A stretch of DNA of 64,000 nucleotides from Delphinus delphis. Its lineage: Eukaryota > Chordata > Mammalia > Artiodactyla > Delphinidae. The stretch covers positions 73,620,466-73,684,465 of the forward strand of contig NC_082695.1 of the NCBI RefSeq assembly GCF_949987515.2. The letters run 5' to 3'. Positions within the stretch are counted from its first letter, which is position 1. Each line of letters opens with the position of its first letter. Made by a program: the position numbers and the translations under genes. This document shows positions 22,263-33,536 of this stretch, in pieces. A model generated the notes under the pieces. That model saw nothing but the letters and a program-made list of their open reading frames with translations. It made no database searches and had not been told where the DNA came from.

Positions 22263-22970
22263 CTTCTTAATTGTTTAAGGACTCTGGCGCGGTAGGTTCT
22301 TGCGGGTAATGCAGAGGAAGTAGGGCACAGAATGAGCTGAGACCTGACCACTAGGGCAGCAGCTCGTGCTCGGAGGTGGCCAGAGTGACAACAGAGAGTA
22401 GCCCAGACGGGCAAGGGTCAGAGTCCACCGTCTGCACTGAACAAGGCCATGATATGGGAACCATTGGGCACCAGACATTCCAAGAGGGCATAGCTGGGTC
22501 TAACCAGGCAGTTGAAGTCCAAGTGCAGGGTGGGAGGCTCTGGAGAGGGTGGGGAGGTCCGCCCAGGGGACAGCAGTTCAAAGACCAGAGCTCTGTTCCC
22601 TGCAAGGAGACTAGTAAGAACAAGAAAAAGACGCCTTAGGCTGGCTAGGACTGGTTGGCAGAGCTCCAAGTCCGCGGAGGGGAGCTGGCGAGGACAGATC
22701 AGGATGGCTGGAACCAAAGCAAAACTCAAGCTGGAGACTTGCCACTAGGAGGGAAGAATGAAGGGCACGAAAGGCCACTGGTCATCCCAAGGCCATCAGT
22801 GGGAATCAGAGACAACAGAGAGCCATTGGGTCAGCCCTGAGTTATCCACAACACAGGCCAAGGCCACAGAGATTTCAGATGTCCAAGAAAACTACAGAAA
22901 AGCACCGTTTTTATTATAAAGATAACCTACCTGACCCTGGGCTCAGTCTGGGGCCCAGGGAGTGCTTGCT
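22263..22970. other. Unique intronic sequence, no gene seen
   Basis: G/C-moderate sequence with several short overlapping frames on both strands. None shows a domain or splice context. Confidence 0.4.
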
Positions 22971-22971
22971 T

Positions 22972-23135
22972 TTATCAGTGCTCCTCAGAATATGGTCTCT
23001 TCCAGCATCATTTGGAAGCTTGTCAGAAATGCAGATTCTCGGGCCCCACCCCAGGTCCACTGAATCAGGCACTCTGACTGTAACAAGCCCTCCAGGTGAT
23101 TCTGCTGCCCGCTAACATCTGAGAACCACCGTGCC
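22972..23135 (+). mobile_element. MER5A-like hAT-Charlie element
   Basis: GTCAGAAATGCAGATTCTCG, then GGCCCCACCCCAGGTCCACT and 'ctccaggtgattctgctgcc', are MER5A text. Confidence 0.9.
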
Positions 23136-23389
23136 AGCCCTGGCGTGAAAAGCTGAGAGTGGCAGAGTGGGAGCCAACAGATCCTGACACAGTGCAAGAG
23201 ACGACATACGTTTCTTTTTTCCTATTTGCTTCTGTTTCTCATTGTCAGTCTCAGTAACTGTTTTTTCTTTTCCCCTTCCAATTTTCATTTTATTACTTTA
23301 GAAAGTGCACATCGTCTTTTAAATAAAACTTTCATTCGAACAATGGAAATATTACTAACAGTGATACGTAGTATTGCCGTTGTGCTAAG

Positions 23390-23560
23390 AGATTAAAGTC
23401 TTTTATCTCATACAAATCTCACAATGAACCTATAAAGTTGGAGGCAATATCGGGCCCATTTTTACAGATAAGGAGGTTGATGTTTAGAGATGAAATAACT
23501 TGCCCAAGTCCTCCCAACTAGGGAAGTTAGAATCAGAACTGAAACATAATGTTTTTTCGT
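23390..23560 (+). repeat. MIR SINE remnant
   Basis: TTTTTACAGATAAGGAGGTT with GAAATAACTTGCCCAAGTCC is the MIR core. Confidence 0.82.
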
Positions 23561-24091
23561 GGCAAATCTATGTCTTAATCACTGTCACTAATATATTTAC
23601 ATAGTAATACTGAACACTTCTGATTATCACTGGTGATGGTTTTGGAATCCTTTTCTATCTCTCAGGCTGACTTCATACATCTGTGTTGCAGGATTTTATT
23701 CTTTCCCAGTCTGTTTAGGTCACTGGGTCTTTTGAGCCTCCTGGAACGAGTTCTCTTGTTCAGAGTGTGTTTTCCTGCCAGGCTTTCTCTTTGTTCTGTC
23801 TTTGTGAACTTAGGATGGTGCATGCCCGCACACAGAGTGAGACCCTGATTCATTCTTTCCGGAAATTAAGAGGAGGCTGGAATCAGAATTGGCTGTGCTA
23901 CTTCCTCCACTCAGCACTCTCTTTTACATGTCTCTATAAATTTTGTTCCTATTATAGTGAATCCAATTTGCAGCATCTCTAAAGAAACTCTTGCTGGAAG
24001 AGAATAAAGGCATTCTCCAACCCTCCCTGATCCCTTCCAAATCCTGCCCAACACATACACAGCCTTATTTTGCAAGAGGAAACACATTTGT

Positions 24092-24625
24092 TCTTTTTTT
24101 TAAAAAAATTTATTTATTGGGCTTCCCTGGTGGCGCAGTGGTTGAAAGTCCGCCTGCCAATGCAGGGGACACGGGTTCGTGCCCCGGTCCGGGAAGATCC
24201 CACGTGCCGCGGAGCAGCTGGGTCCGTGAGCCATGGCTGCTGAGCCTGCGCGTTCGGAGCCTGTGCTCCGCAACGCGAGAGGCCACAGCAGTGAGAGGCC
24301 CGCGTACAGAAAAAAAAAAAAAAATTATTTATTTATTTTTGGCTGCACTGGGTCTTCGTTGCTGAACGTGGGCTTCCTCTAGTTGCGGTGAGCGAGGGTT
24401 ACTCTTCGTCGTGGTGCACGGGCTTCTCATTGTGGTGGTTTCTCTTGCTGTGGAGCACGGGCTCTAGGCATGCGGGCTTCAGTAGTTGTGGCTCACGGGC
24501 TCAGTAGTTGTGGTGCTCAGGCTTAGTTGCTCCGCGGCATGTGGGATCTTCCTGGACCAGGGCGCGAACCCGTGTCCCCTGCACTGGCAGGCGGATTCTT
24601 AACCACTGCGCCACCAGGGAAGTCC
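24092..24625 (-). mobile_element. CHR-2-type SINE carrying a nested CHR-1
   Basis: Body from 'ttatttatttttggctgcac' to GCGCCACCAGGGAAGTCC. The flanks share ACACATTTGTTCTTT (left) and ACACGTTTGTTCTTT (right). Its A/T-rich tail is split by the CHR-1 at 24119-24324, so CHR-2 is older. Confidence 0.93.
24119..24324 (+). mobile_element. CHR-1 SINE nested in CHR-2 tail
   Basis: GGGCTTCCCTGGTGGCGCAG to GCGTACAG and A14. It is inserted in the A/T tail of the CHR-2 element, with a TTATTTATT-like duplication on both sides. It lies in opposite orientation to its host. Confidence 0.95.
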
Positions 24626-24689
24626 AACACGTTTGTTCTTTAGTGAAACACCCACAAGGGTCATCGGTATAAGTGTCAAAAGATTGGGA

Positions 24690-24998
24690 AACTCAAAAGG
24701 TACAAACTCGCAGTGCTGAGACCAATAAGTACCAGGGATGTAATGTACAACATGGTAAGCATAATGAGCACGGCTGTGTGTTTTATATGAAAGTTGTTCA
24801 GAGAGGAAATCCTAAGAGTTCTCATCGCAAGGAAAACAATTTTTTTTCTATTTCTTTAATTTTGTGTCTCTATGAGATGATGGATGTTTGCTGAACTTAT
24901 TGAGATCATTGCTCCATGACGTATGTAAATCAAATCCTTATGCTGTGCACCTTAAATTTATACTGTGCTGTATGTCAATAATAACTCAACAAAACTGG
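24690..24998 (+). mobile_element. L1 3' UTR remnant
   Basis: TATGAGATGATGGATGTTTG, 'cttatgctgtgcaccttaaa' and 'tgtatgtcaataataactca' form the classic L1MA-type 3' end in sense orientation. Confidence 0.82.
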
Positions 24999-24999
24999 G

Positions 25000-25881
25000 G
25001 GAAGAATGGTTGGGAAGCTCACTCACATACTTGCTTACCATCAAGTTATAAGCCAAAGGCATCGCCTCAGTTTCTTTAGCTGAACGTTCTGGGTAATGAA
25101 TTTGTCATCAGGATACGTTGGTTAAGAAGAATTCTAACTGGGATCTTGGGCAGCCCACTTAGTCTTTGAGTCTCAATTTCCTGACTAGGTAAGCAGGGAT
25201 GGTAATACTTTCCCTTTTGCCTAGCAGGGCTGTTTATTCATCTATTCAGTCATTCACTCAACAAACATTTACTGCAGAGTTGTTTGGTATGGCTGGAGAA
25301 GCAAAACCAACACCATTAGTGAAAGTGCTTTGAAAATGATGTGACACTACAGAAATGGAAAGCCTTGATGTTATTACTTCAAAAGACCAATGTGGTTGTT
25401 ATTAGTGTCAATCGCCAAGTATTTCTGGCTCTCCTCCCTCCAGGTACTTGGTAACATTCCACTTCCTGGCCCCATGATGCTTGGGTGGGCTCCATCACTA
25501 GGTTTGACGCATGAGTAGTACCTGGTCTTACTATTATGCTAACAACTTTAAGCATGTCACGTCTGGGCTAGAACATTTACTTATTAACTTGAGGCCCTCC
25601 AGAACACTCTTGTCCTATGTCCTCTGCCATGGTCACTGCTGAATTAGCAGTTAGTGGCCGCTCCATCAGCCTGCCTCCCATAGTGAGGAAGTTGCTGAGC
25701 CCAAGGTGACTGGCCATGGACGTGTACCATGAACAAGAAAAAAAACATAATGGTTTTAAGACTTGAAGATGTTTTATTACTGCAGCGTAACTTACTGTGT
25801 CCTGAGAGAGACAACCAAATTAACCCATGAACTGTATCACTGATAAATCATTCCTGTGATCTATTCTTCTCTTTCTTTCAG
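25000..25881. other. Intronic sequence with weak MIR/L2 traces
   Basis: MIR-like text at 25140-25290 ('gggcagcccacttagtcttt', 'tcattcactcaacaaacatt'). Otherwise unique sequence up to the OACYL exon at 25882. Confidence 0.5.
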
Positions 25882-25983
25882 TGGCTGGTTAAGTGCAAGG
25901 TCCTTTTTAAAGATGCATTGGAATTCAGACAAAGGAATAACCCCTAAAATCATACTCAGATACTTTCTCAGTTGCCTTACAAA
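25882..25983 (+). pseudogene. OACYL: OACYL exon: SGWLSA and Arg-Tyr membrane-entry segment (intact)
   Basis: 102 bases between acceptor CTCTTTCTTTCAG and donor gtaggt, phase 2 in and phase 2 out, no stop. It completes the split Ser and reads [19 protein letters not shown], then [16 protein letters not shown]. The family has 'SGxL' followed by a basic 'RYxRLTP' stretch. Here Cys-Leu-Thr-Lys-Leu occupies the usual Arg-Leu-Thr-Pro position. The exon fits seamlessly with both neighbours (18036-18138 and 31862-32027). Confidence 0.92.
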
Positions 25984-26171
25984 GTAGGTTATTTATATAA
26001 CTTCTTAATTCATTGTTGCTATGTAATCATTTATTAATTTTTAGTCTTTAACCCTCTTTTGAAAGAATTTTCCAAGAAAAATAAACTGAGAAAAATAATT
26101 TTCTTCCTTAAATACGGTTGCTCTTGCTGGTATAATGGCTTTTGCCAGTGGAAGATACCAGTATTCATGGT

Positions 26172-26553
26172 ACTTTTTTTTTTTTAGATTTTATTTTAGT
26201 TTATTTTAAATTTATTTATTTTATTTATTTATTTTTGACTGCATTGGGTCTTCATTGCTGCACGTGGGCTTTTCTCCATTTGTGGCGAGTGGGGACTACT
26301 CTTCGTTGCGGTGCGCGGGCTTCTCATTGTGGTGGATTCTCTTGCTGCGGAGCACAGGCTCTAGGCACGCAGGCTTCAGTAGTTGTGGCTCACGGGCTCA
26401 GTAGTTGTGGCTCGTGGGCTCTAGAGTACAGGCTCAGTAGTTGTGGTGCACGGGCTTAGTTGCTCCGTGGCATGTGGGATCTTCTCAGACCAGGGCTCTG
26501 GTGTTCCCTGCATTGGCAGGCAGATTCTTAACCACTGTGCAACCACGGAAGCC
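26172..26553 (-). mobile_element. CHR-2-type SINE
   Basis: T-rich head at 26174-26240, tandem 'cagtagttgtggctc' units, end GCAACCACGGAAGCC. TATTCATGGTA flanks both ends. Confidence 0.92.
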
Positions 26554-27109
26554 TTATTCATGGTATTTGTCCTAATAGAACTTGAACTATATTAAACCAG
26601 CAAAAACACCCTTATTCCTCCGCTGATGGACAGCAGGTTTCAATAAACATACAGTCAGATTCTCATGGAATCTATGTTCGACAGAATTTGTATGGCTCAT
26701 ATAAATTAATAGCAATTGGATCCTGTAAATAAGAGACTAATGGTAATGATAAAAATAGAATAAGATACAACTGGGAGAGGGGCTGTTTGAAGCTTGGGAC
26801 GATGGTCATTCCACTGTCAAGCAGAACTAATGTGTGGTTGGTCGGAGCAGAAAGGAATACAATATTGGGACAGAATATGGAACCAATGGGATAGCAGAGT
26901 GGCAGTGATGTAATGAGACAGCAGAAGTTTGAGGAGAAAAGGGAACTTCAACTCATGTAACCCAAACCCTTCATTTATATACTTTCTAAATCATGGTTTG
27001 TTGCTGAGCCCAGATCTCATTACTTAGGGGCCATGGCTCTCTTGTTACACTGCACTGTCACAAAACAGGAAGGGAAGCTTTGAAACAATCTTCTGGGTTC
27101 GTCAGATGG
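26554..27109. other. Intronic sequence, no gene seen
   Basis: A/T-rich unique sequence with no recognised repeat. Confidence 0.4.
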
Positions 27110-27238
27110 ACTAGGTAGGGTCTGACTCTGGTCTGCCTGGACTTGCACTCTGGCTCAATCATTTAGCAGCTGTGTGACCTTGAGTAAGTGTCTCAACCTT
27201 TCTGTGCTTGAGTTTTCTCATCTCAAAAATGAAAATAG
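27110..27238 (+). repeat. MIR SINE remnant
   Basis: The stretch AGCAGCTGTGTGACCTTGAG, then TAAGTGTCTCAACCTTTCTG, is the MIR core, cut by the SINE that follows. Confidence 0.88.
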
Positions 27239-27555
27239 GGACTTCCCTGGTGGTCTGGTGGTAAAGAATCTGCCTTCCAATGCAGGGGACACGGGTTCGA
27301 TCCCTGGTCGGGGAACTAAGATCCCACATGCTGAGGGGCAACTAAGCCCGCACGCCATGACTACTGAGCCTGCACGGCTCAATGAGAGAGCCTGAGTGCC
27401 ACAAACTACAGAGCCCACGCGCTCTGGAGCCCGCACGCCACAACTATAGAGAGAAAAAATTTTAAAAACCTGCACGCCACTACTTGAGAGAACCCGCGTG
27501 CCACAACAAAGAGCCTGCGTGCCGCGGCAGAAGATCCCACGTGCCCCAAGCTCCA
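27239..27555 (+). mobile_element. CHR/Bov-tA-type SINE, long form
   Basis: GGGACTTCCCTGGTGGTCTG head with box-B-like GGTTCGATCCCTGGTCGGGG and repeated 'cgcacgccacaactac' units. It differs from CHR-1 and CHR-2 in the head. No clean poly(A) tail is present. Confidence 0.82.
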
Positions 27556-27719
27556 TTAAATCTAGTCCTCGTTCTGAATGCTTGACGGAATGCTTACTCT
27601 TTCAATATCTTTTGGGCACGTGCCACTGGGTTGAGTAGCCTGTCCTGCCCTGTGATCTTCTGGAGGAGAGGGACTGGCATGCTGGCCAAGGGTTCTTAGT
27701 GATAAATGCCAAGATGGGT

Positions 27720-28100
27720 TGTTAGGGGTTGGGGTGTGGGATCCAATGGCCTGGTGGGTTCTGCCTGGGACTCTTGCTTCAGAAGAAAACTCCTGGAGCT
27801 GCGGATTGAAGAGCAAGACGTGTTTTACTAGGCAGATAAAGCAGTCGTGGGGGGCAGAGGGAGCACAGGGCGGGGGGGGTGGTGGTGAGGTGGTGAGGCC
27901 TCATGGAGCAAAGATGGCGGCGAGGATCCCAGCGAGTAACTTGTTGCAGGACGTGCACTGGCGATGGGCAGTGGGAATGGAGAGGGGGCCGATCAAGGAC
28001 ACTCCGATTTTCCAGCTCAAGCGACGTGGAGGATGGTAATGAATTCTTGAGATGGGGAGTGCTGGAAGAGTGCCAGATGGGAGCCAGGAAGAGAGTGAGT
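27720..28100 (-). mobile_element. Possible ERV LTR fragment
   Basis: The order 'gaagagcaagacgtgtttta', then 'caaagatggcggc' and 'taacttgttgcaggacgtg' resembles the antisense R/U5-U3 of artiodactyl ERV LTRs. Boundaries, target-site duplication and family are not established. It could be unrelated unique sequence. Confidence 0.4.
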
Positions 28101-28124
28101 CCAACCCGGGACGAAACTTTGTCA

Positions 28125-28232
28125 CTGCCGAGGGCCCGGGTTCAATCCCTGGTTGGGAAGCTAAGATCCCACGAGCCGAGTGGTGTGGCTCAAAAAACAA
28201 ACAAACACACCAAAAATAAAACAAAATGAACA
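28125..28232 (+). mobile_element. 5'-truncated tRNA-derived SINE
   Basis: GGGTTCAATCCCTGGTTGGG, then 'taagatcccacgagccgag' and an A-rich tail AAAAAACAAACAAACACACC. Confidence 0.75.
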
Positions 28233-28439
28233 CACACACAAAAGAAAAATAAGGGAAGCGTCACCAACCTTAAAGCACCCTCTTTAAGGTAAACCCAGTG
28301 AACAAGCAGCCCTGCTCCTAGCTATTCTGATGTTCTCATTCACGATGGCAAGACTCACTGCTCTTACTCAATTATGATTTATTACTTGCCTTTTTAACTC
28401 CAAGAAGAGTGGAAGTAAGATCATTTGCTCACTCGCTCT

Positions 28440-28990
28440 TTCTGTATTTATTGAGGGTCCACTATGTACCAGGCACCGTTCTAGGCTCTGAGGATTCAGC
28501 AGTTGAGAAGCCGCGCAAGTGCCTCTGGCATGGGGGTTACAGTCTAGTGACTAGAGATAGACAATAGATAAATAAACAAATATGCAACACTAAGTTGCAA
28601 TATGCAAATCCATTTATAATAGGTCGGTGATGATAAGAGCCACAAAGTGATAATGTGGAGAAGGAAGAAAGACAGAGGGTCTTCCTCCGGAAAGGTAGTC
28701 AAGGAAGGTGACATTTATCGAGGACCCTGAAGGAATTAAAGGAATGTTCTCAGCAAAAAAATTCCGTGAGCAAAGAAGGATCCATGGAAGGGAACCAAGA
28801 GCAAATGTCCTGAGGTGGGAGCCGTGGTTGATGTGTTTGCAGAATCTCAAAGAGCCCAGAGGTGCCAGAGTGGAGCAAGTGTCTTGGAGAACAGAAGGAA
28901 TGAGGGCAGAGAGGTGGAGGGGAGGGGAGGGGAGGGGAGGGGAGCAGATGGCCCAGGTCTGTAGGGCCAGTGGGCTGTCTTTAGGACTTT
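28440..28990 (-). repeat. L2 remnant with (GGGGA)n
   Basis: TTTATTGAGGGTCCACTATG, then 'taccaggcaccgttctaggc', is the antisense L2 3' end, and the following text matches antisense L2. A GGGGA simple repeat lies at 28917-28943. Confidence 0.7.
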
Positions 28991-29339
28991 CCATTTACCC
29001 TGAGAGCAGAAGCCTTCGGAGGATTCCTGTAGGGGAGTGGCATGGTCAGATTTACATTTTGCAAGCATCGCTCTGGCCGCAGGGCAGAGAAGAGACTGGG
29101 GAGAGGGCAGAAGAGGGGGGCCCACGTGCGGGCTACTGCAAGTTATAGAAAAGGCAAAAACCCAGTTTCTAGGCGTAAGCCCTTACAGATGTTATCTCAC
29201 GGGAACGAGGAGAGTAGAGGCTCTAGACCCTTGCAGCTGTGTGATTATTCCAACTAGGAGCCACATGTTAAAAATTAGTTTAGTAGATTAAAAAAATTGT
29301 TGATAATAATGTCTAACTAAAACAGAGGTCATGTACTAA

Positions 29340-29880
29340 AAATAAAGGCACCCCTTCCAGTCTTACCTCCCACAGGACACCTGTGTTAACAGCTTCTTAT
29401 GAATTCATTCTTGCAGGGATTTTCCACATATTGTTTACATGTACTTTCCCCACCCCGTCCCCTGTCCCCATGAATAGGATTACACTGAATGCAGCATTAG
29501 TTTGTGCATAGCATTTTTTATTTAATGATTTAGTGCTGGCATATTTGCATGAAAGGGCTCACCTCACTGATTTTAAGGTTGCCTGGGATGACGCCATGTG
29601 GGTGGCCCATCCACCACGTATTTAACCGGTCCCCATGAATGGGCATGAAGGTAATTTCCAAGTTTTTTGCAATCTTAGACGATGATGCAAAGTCTATACA
29701 TTTTTGCGCAGTTGTCTGGGCACGTCTGCAGGGTAAATTCCTACAAGTGGAATCCATGATTCGGTGCATCTAACGTTCTGATGGATATCTTCCAATGGAC
29801 TTTCCCACCAGCCAGGTACGAGAAGGCCTGCTTCTCACACCCCCATGACACTGGCTGGTGTCACACTTTTTAGTCTTTGA
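29340..29880 (-). mobile_element. Old L1 3'-region remnant
   Basis: Antisense L1M-style text such as AGGTAATTTCCAAGTTTTTT, 'ctgcagggtaaattcctac' and 'ttaaccggtccccat'. Confidence 0.65.
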
Positions 29881-30967
29881 AAACCCACTTTGACTTTAAA
29901 ACTTCAAGGTCGGACAAAAATGAAGCGCATGTACATTTATATGACGCTTCCCACATTTCAGTTTTCTTATCGATCTCCTTTGATTCTCAGAAAATCTTAG
30001 GAGGCAGGAACCATCCTCCTTCTTAGAAGAATTTAAGGAACCATCGGCCCCCTTTTCCACAGAAGAGCAAAGGGAGAAATTATATGATTTTCTCAGTGTG
30101 AAAAATTTAGACAAAACTAGAAACCATGTTTCACGTTCCTTCCCCTGTACCTCCCCAGGCACAGTCCACCCAGCAGCCTCCACCCACCCCCACTGGCCCC
30201 AGCTTGGAGGCTGCCTGGGGCTGGACACTGGCCTCTACCCTGCCCTCTCCTGAGGACATCTGACCTGAACTCTGGTTCAGAGGGGAGCAGGGGGCTGACT
30301 TCCTCTCCCTGGGGAGATGGAGGGGACAGATGGTGGGAAGGTAGGCCGGGAGGTGAGAGCCCGAGGCCTGTGGGAGCAGCTGCAAAGCAGCGTGGTCAGA
30401 TGCCTCATCTGGCAGGACCCAGGACCCAGTGAGGACTCTGCGGCTGTCGCCTGAGCTGATCTGGGAAGTTGCATCTTGGCATAGCTGGCGTCCTTTCTCT
30501 CTGAATCGGATCAGCAATTTCAGCTCTGTTCCCCAATACCCACCACTCCCCCGCCCACCTGGCGCTCTCTGTGAAGGATGTCATCACTGTGGGGAGGAGA
30601 AGAGTCCCACAGGTCCGGGTCTAGGTGCAGACCAGAGGCAGGGTGCTGACCCCTATCTCTGCGGGGGGTTGCTCCTCCAGCAGCCCTGCCCTGCCCTCCC
30701 TGTCTGTCATACCCCACCCCAGGCCCTGACGCCCCTTCCGAGATGTTCAGAGGTGCTGCTGGGCCACGTGCTCTATCCTTGTTGCACAGACCTGCAGTCT
30801 TACATATGTTCTTTTAAAAAAGAGGACTCTGATGGAGGCCCACCCAGAATCCACGCCAGAATTGCACATGCCTCCCACGGTGTCCAATAGGGGCCACCAG
30901 ACACGGGTGGACCAGTGAGATGTACTACAAGTGTGTAATACACACCGGCTTTTAAAGACTTGGTAAG
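29881..30967. other. Unique G/C-richer sequence, no gene seen
   Basis: Several 60-150 codon frames overlap on both strands. None has a known domain, codon-like bias or splice context. Confidence 0.45.
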
Positions 30968-31080
30968 GGAGTTCCCTGGTGGTCTAGTGGTTAGGACTCT
31001 GCACTCTCACTGCCGTGGTCTGGGTTCAGTCCCTGGCCCGGGAACTGAGATCCCGCAAGCTGCATGGTGCGGCTAAACAA
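30968..31080 (+). mobile_element. tRNA-derived SINE, older type
   Basis: GGGAGTTCCCTGGTGGTCTA, 'gggttcagtccctggcccgg', 'gatcccgcaagctgcatgg'. Near-duplicate flanks AGACTTGGTAA and AGACTCAGTAA. Confidence 0.85.
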
Positions 31081-31449
31081 AGACTCAGTAAAAGAAAAAT
31101 AAGGTAAAACAGCTCAATATTTTTTTATATCGGTTATCTGTTGAAAGGATAATATTTTGAATATATTGGCTGAAAAAGTATGTTATTAAAATGAATTGTA
31201 CTTTTGACTTTTTAAAATGTGGCCACTAGAAGATGTTAACCAAGGGGCCGACCTGTCTCCAATTCTATTCTATTGAACAGCTCCGGTCTAGACATCTAGT
31301 GCCTTGTTCATCATCATTGTAGCTGCTGCAAATCCTGCTTGGAAGCAGGTAGTGTATGAGGGAGGAAGGAAGAAATAAAGTGAGGAAGGGAGGGAGGAGA
31401 AGAGGGAGACTGGAAAGTGATTTTCATCTAGGGAGGCCTCGTGGAAGGA

Positions 31450-31660
31450 GCATGCAACAATGTCAGATCTCAGTACTGCTACGTGGTTGGACCATCTGGG
31501 GCAAGTGACTCAAACTTCTCTGAGCTATAATTTCCTCATTAGTAGGATCGAGGTCATAGTTACCTGACAGGAGTATTTTGAGGTTTAGGAAGCTCCTAGC
31601 ACAGTGGCTGACACGTACGACTTACTCCGTGAATAACAGTAGTTTTGCATAAGTAGCACC
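31450..31660 (+). repeat. MIR SINE remnant
   Basis: GGGGCAAGTGACTCAAACTT, then CTCTGAGCTATAATTTCCTC and 'agctcctagcacagtggctg'. Confidence 0.85.
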
Positions 31661-31861
31661 TGCGCCAGCACATGACAGGAGCTCAAGAAAAGCTTTTGAA
31701 CCCACAAATGTATGCAGGTTTGGGGGGTGTGTGGGGAGGTGGTCGCCCACGCAGTATAATCTGTTTTCGAACATCTTATCTGTCACCGCTATGTGCCCAC
31801 CCGGGGGACCGAATGGAACCTCTGTGGAGAGTCACCCTCTCGCCCAGCTTTTTCCTGCCAG

Positions 31862-32027
31862 GTTGCAGCCTCTTCACCTGTATTCAGCGTGCTTTTCGGT
31901 TAGATTGTTCTCCCTTGTGCCCTGGAGACCCGTCTGGGAAGTGCCCGAGTTCCACCTGGAGAACGGCCAGCAAGCGTGGTGGCCGAATTTGCTGTTGCTA
32001 GATAACTTCCTGTCGGTCCAGGATGCG
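31862..32027 (+). pseudogene. OACYL: OACYL exon: WWPNLL loop (intact)
   Basis: 166 bases from acceptor AGCTTTTTCCTGCCAG to donor gtgagt, starting in phase 2 and ending in phase 0, with 55 open codons after the split codon. It encodes a membrane-edge segment [19 protein letters not shown], then [20 protein letters not shown] and DNFLSVQDA. The family pattern is 'WWxNLLYINNF', so the tryptophan pair, Asn-Leu-Leu and Asn-Phe are kept. The cysteine that often precedes the tryptophans is absent. Confidence 0.92.
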
Positions 32028-33456
32028 GTGAGTTTTAAGTCATTGGCCGTGAAAGGGCAGAGAGGTGCAATCCGGTGTCTCCCTTCACATGGTTTGGTGA
32101 ACTTTCCCAGAGCCAACCTGAGTCTGATCCGCTTTCTTCTGGCATATTCTCTGGAGTAATAGTGATGCTGTGGGTGGGAAGACTAGCCTCTGGTGATGGG
32201 GTGGGAGTTACGGCACCATCCCTGACGGGGCACTTGCTGTGAAAGCGGAGCGGGGGCAGGGGAGTGGGTCTGGGGGGACAGCCATCTCGGTGCCTGCCCC
32301 GGACACAGCCGCCCGCTCCTCCGTCGTGGTCCGTGTCGCCCCAGGGGGAAGGACACTTTCTTCATCTCCGCCCAGAGAACCAGTAATGAGACGGAACGCG
32401 GCACCACCCCCTCCCCAGAATGAATTCTATCCCATGCCCAGCAGGATCTGACAGAGCAACAACGTCTGTATATGTTGGTCATGGCTTCCTTAAAGCCCTA
32501 GTTGCCTCCTAATGAGTCTGGAGCAACTGGAAGTGAAATAGCTGTAATTAAACCATGTCACTGCTTTCACCTTGAAAGCACAGCTGAAAGGAGCATCGCT
32601 ACAGCGCGGCTGCATAACCGCTGGCCAACCAGATGGCTGCCTCTAGTTCACAAGTGCCCAGCAGCTTCGACGGGGTGTACATCACTGTCTAACTGCCTTC
32701 CTGTGGACCCACGTCTGTGACGGGGTCCAGGAGGAGAGGCTGGGCTGTTTTCCCAGAGTCAGACTGGCTTGGGCCATACGTGGGACAAGGAAAGCTGTCA
32801 CTTGTCTTGGATAAGTCTGGTCTCCCTGGGGCTGAGGGCGTGGGAGGGGAGGCCAAGGCGCCTTTTATCTCTGAAGCCCTGGAGAGAACTGCCCGCAGGA
32901 ATTGCCTCACATTGAGTTAGAAATACAGGTAACTGCCTGGTGGCTTTGGCCCCCGATCTCCTGTCAATCATGCGTGGGACCTCTGGGGTTTCCCACAAAA
33001 GCTCGCCTGCAGCCAGGTCTCCGTTCTAAATGAACACATTCTCTCCACCTGGAGTTGCGGGAGGGCAGGAAGGCAAGGAAGAGAGAACAACATCGACCCT
33101 CTGACTCCAGCGCACCGTAAGGATAATTGATCCTTACATCCGTGAAACGTGATGGAATTTAGTTCCCACCACTGTCCTGGGAGATTAGCTATTATTGTTG
33201 TTTTCAACAAGAGAGAAAAGTTGTCTGAATTTCCAGTTTGTAAAATGGTAATAATGTCTACTCCCCCGGGATTGTTATAGCGCGATTAGCTGAGATGCGG
33301 TATGTGAAATGTCTGTAACTCAAAGTCCTTTCTATTCCCATGGAAATTTTGCCCACCCGCCTGCTGAGTTCCTCCTCCTGGTCCAGGAAGGTGAACCGAT
33401 GCGGAGCAGAGCTGGTACATGAAGGAGAGAAGTGAGCTTTGCTGGTTTCTTTCCAG
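32028..33456. other. OACYL intron, repeat-free
   Basis: About 1.4 kb without recognised repeats, unusual for this window. Part of it (32480-32700) is described separately as a possible conserved element. No gene was found. Confidence 0.5.
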
Positions 33457-33536
33457 TGCAACGGCTGGACGTGGTATCTTGCCAATGACTTTCAGTTCCA
33501 TCTCGTGACCCCGGTGATCGTCTTCATCCACGGAAA
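33457..33536 (+). pseudogene. OACYL: OACYL exon: WYLANDFQF motif (intact)
   Basis: 80 bases between acceptor GGTTTCTTTCCAG and donor gtgagt, phase 0 in and phase 2 out. It reads [20 protein letters not shown], then IVFIHGK. Trp-Tyr-Leu-Ala-Asn-Asp-(Met/Phe)-Gln-(Phe/Leu) is a signature of the family, usually preceded by Cys. All of these residues are kept, and no lesion is seen. Confidence 0.94.

Noticed and set aside
28708..29148. 146-codon plus-strand frame
   Set aside because: It lies in antisense L2 and a GGGGA repeat, with no domain.
30429..30890. 153-codon plus-strand frame
   Set aside because: No domain, no splice context, low-complexity Pro/Leu/Cys composition.
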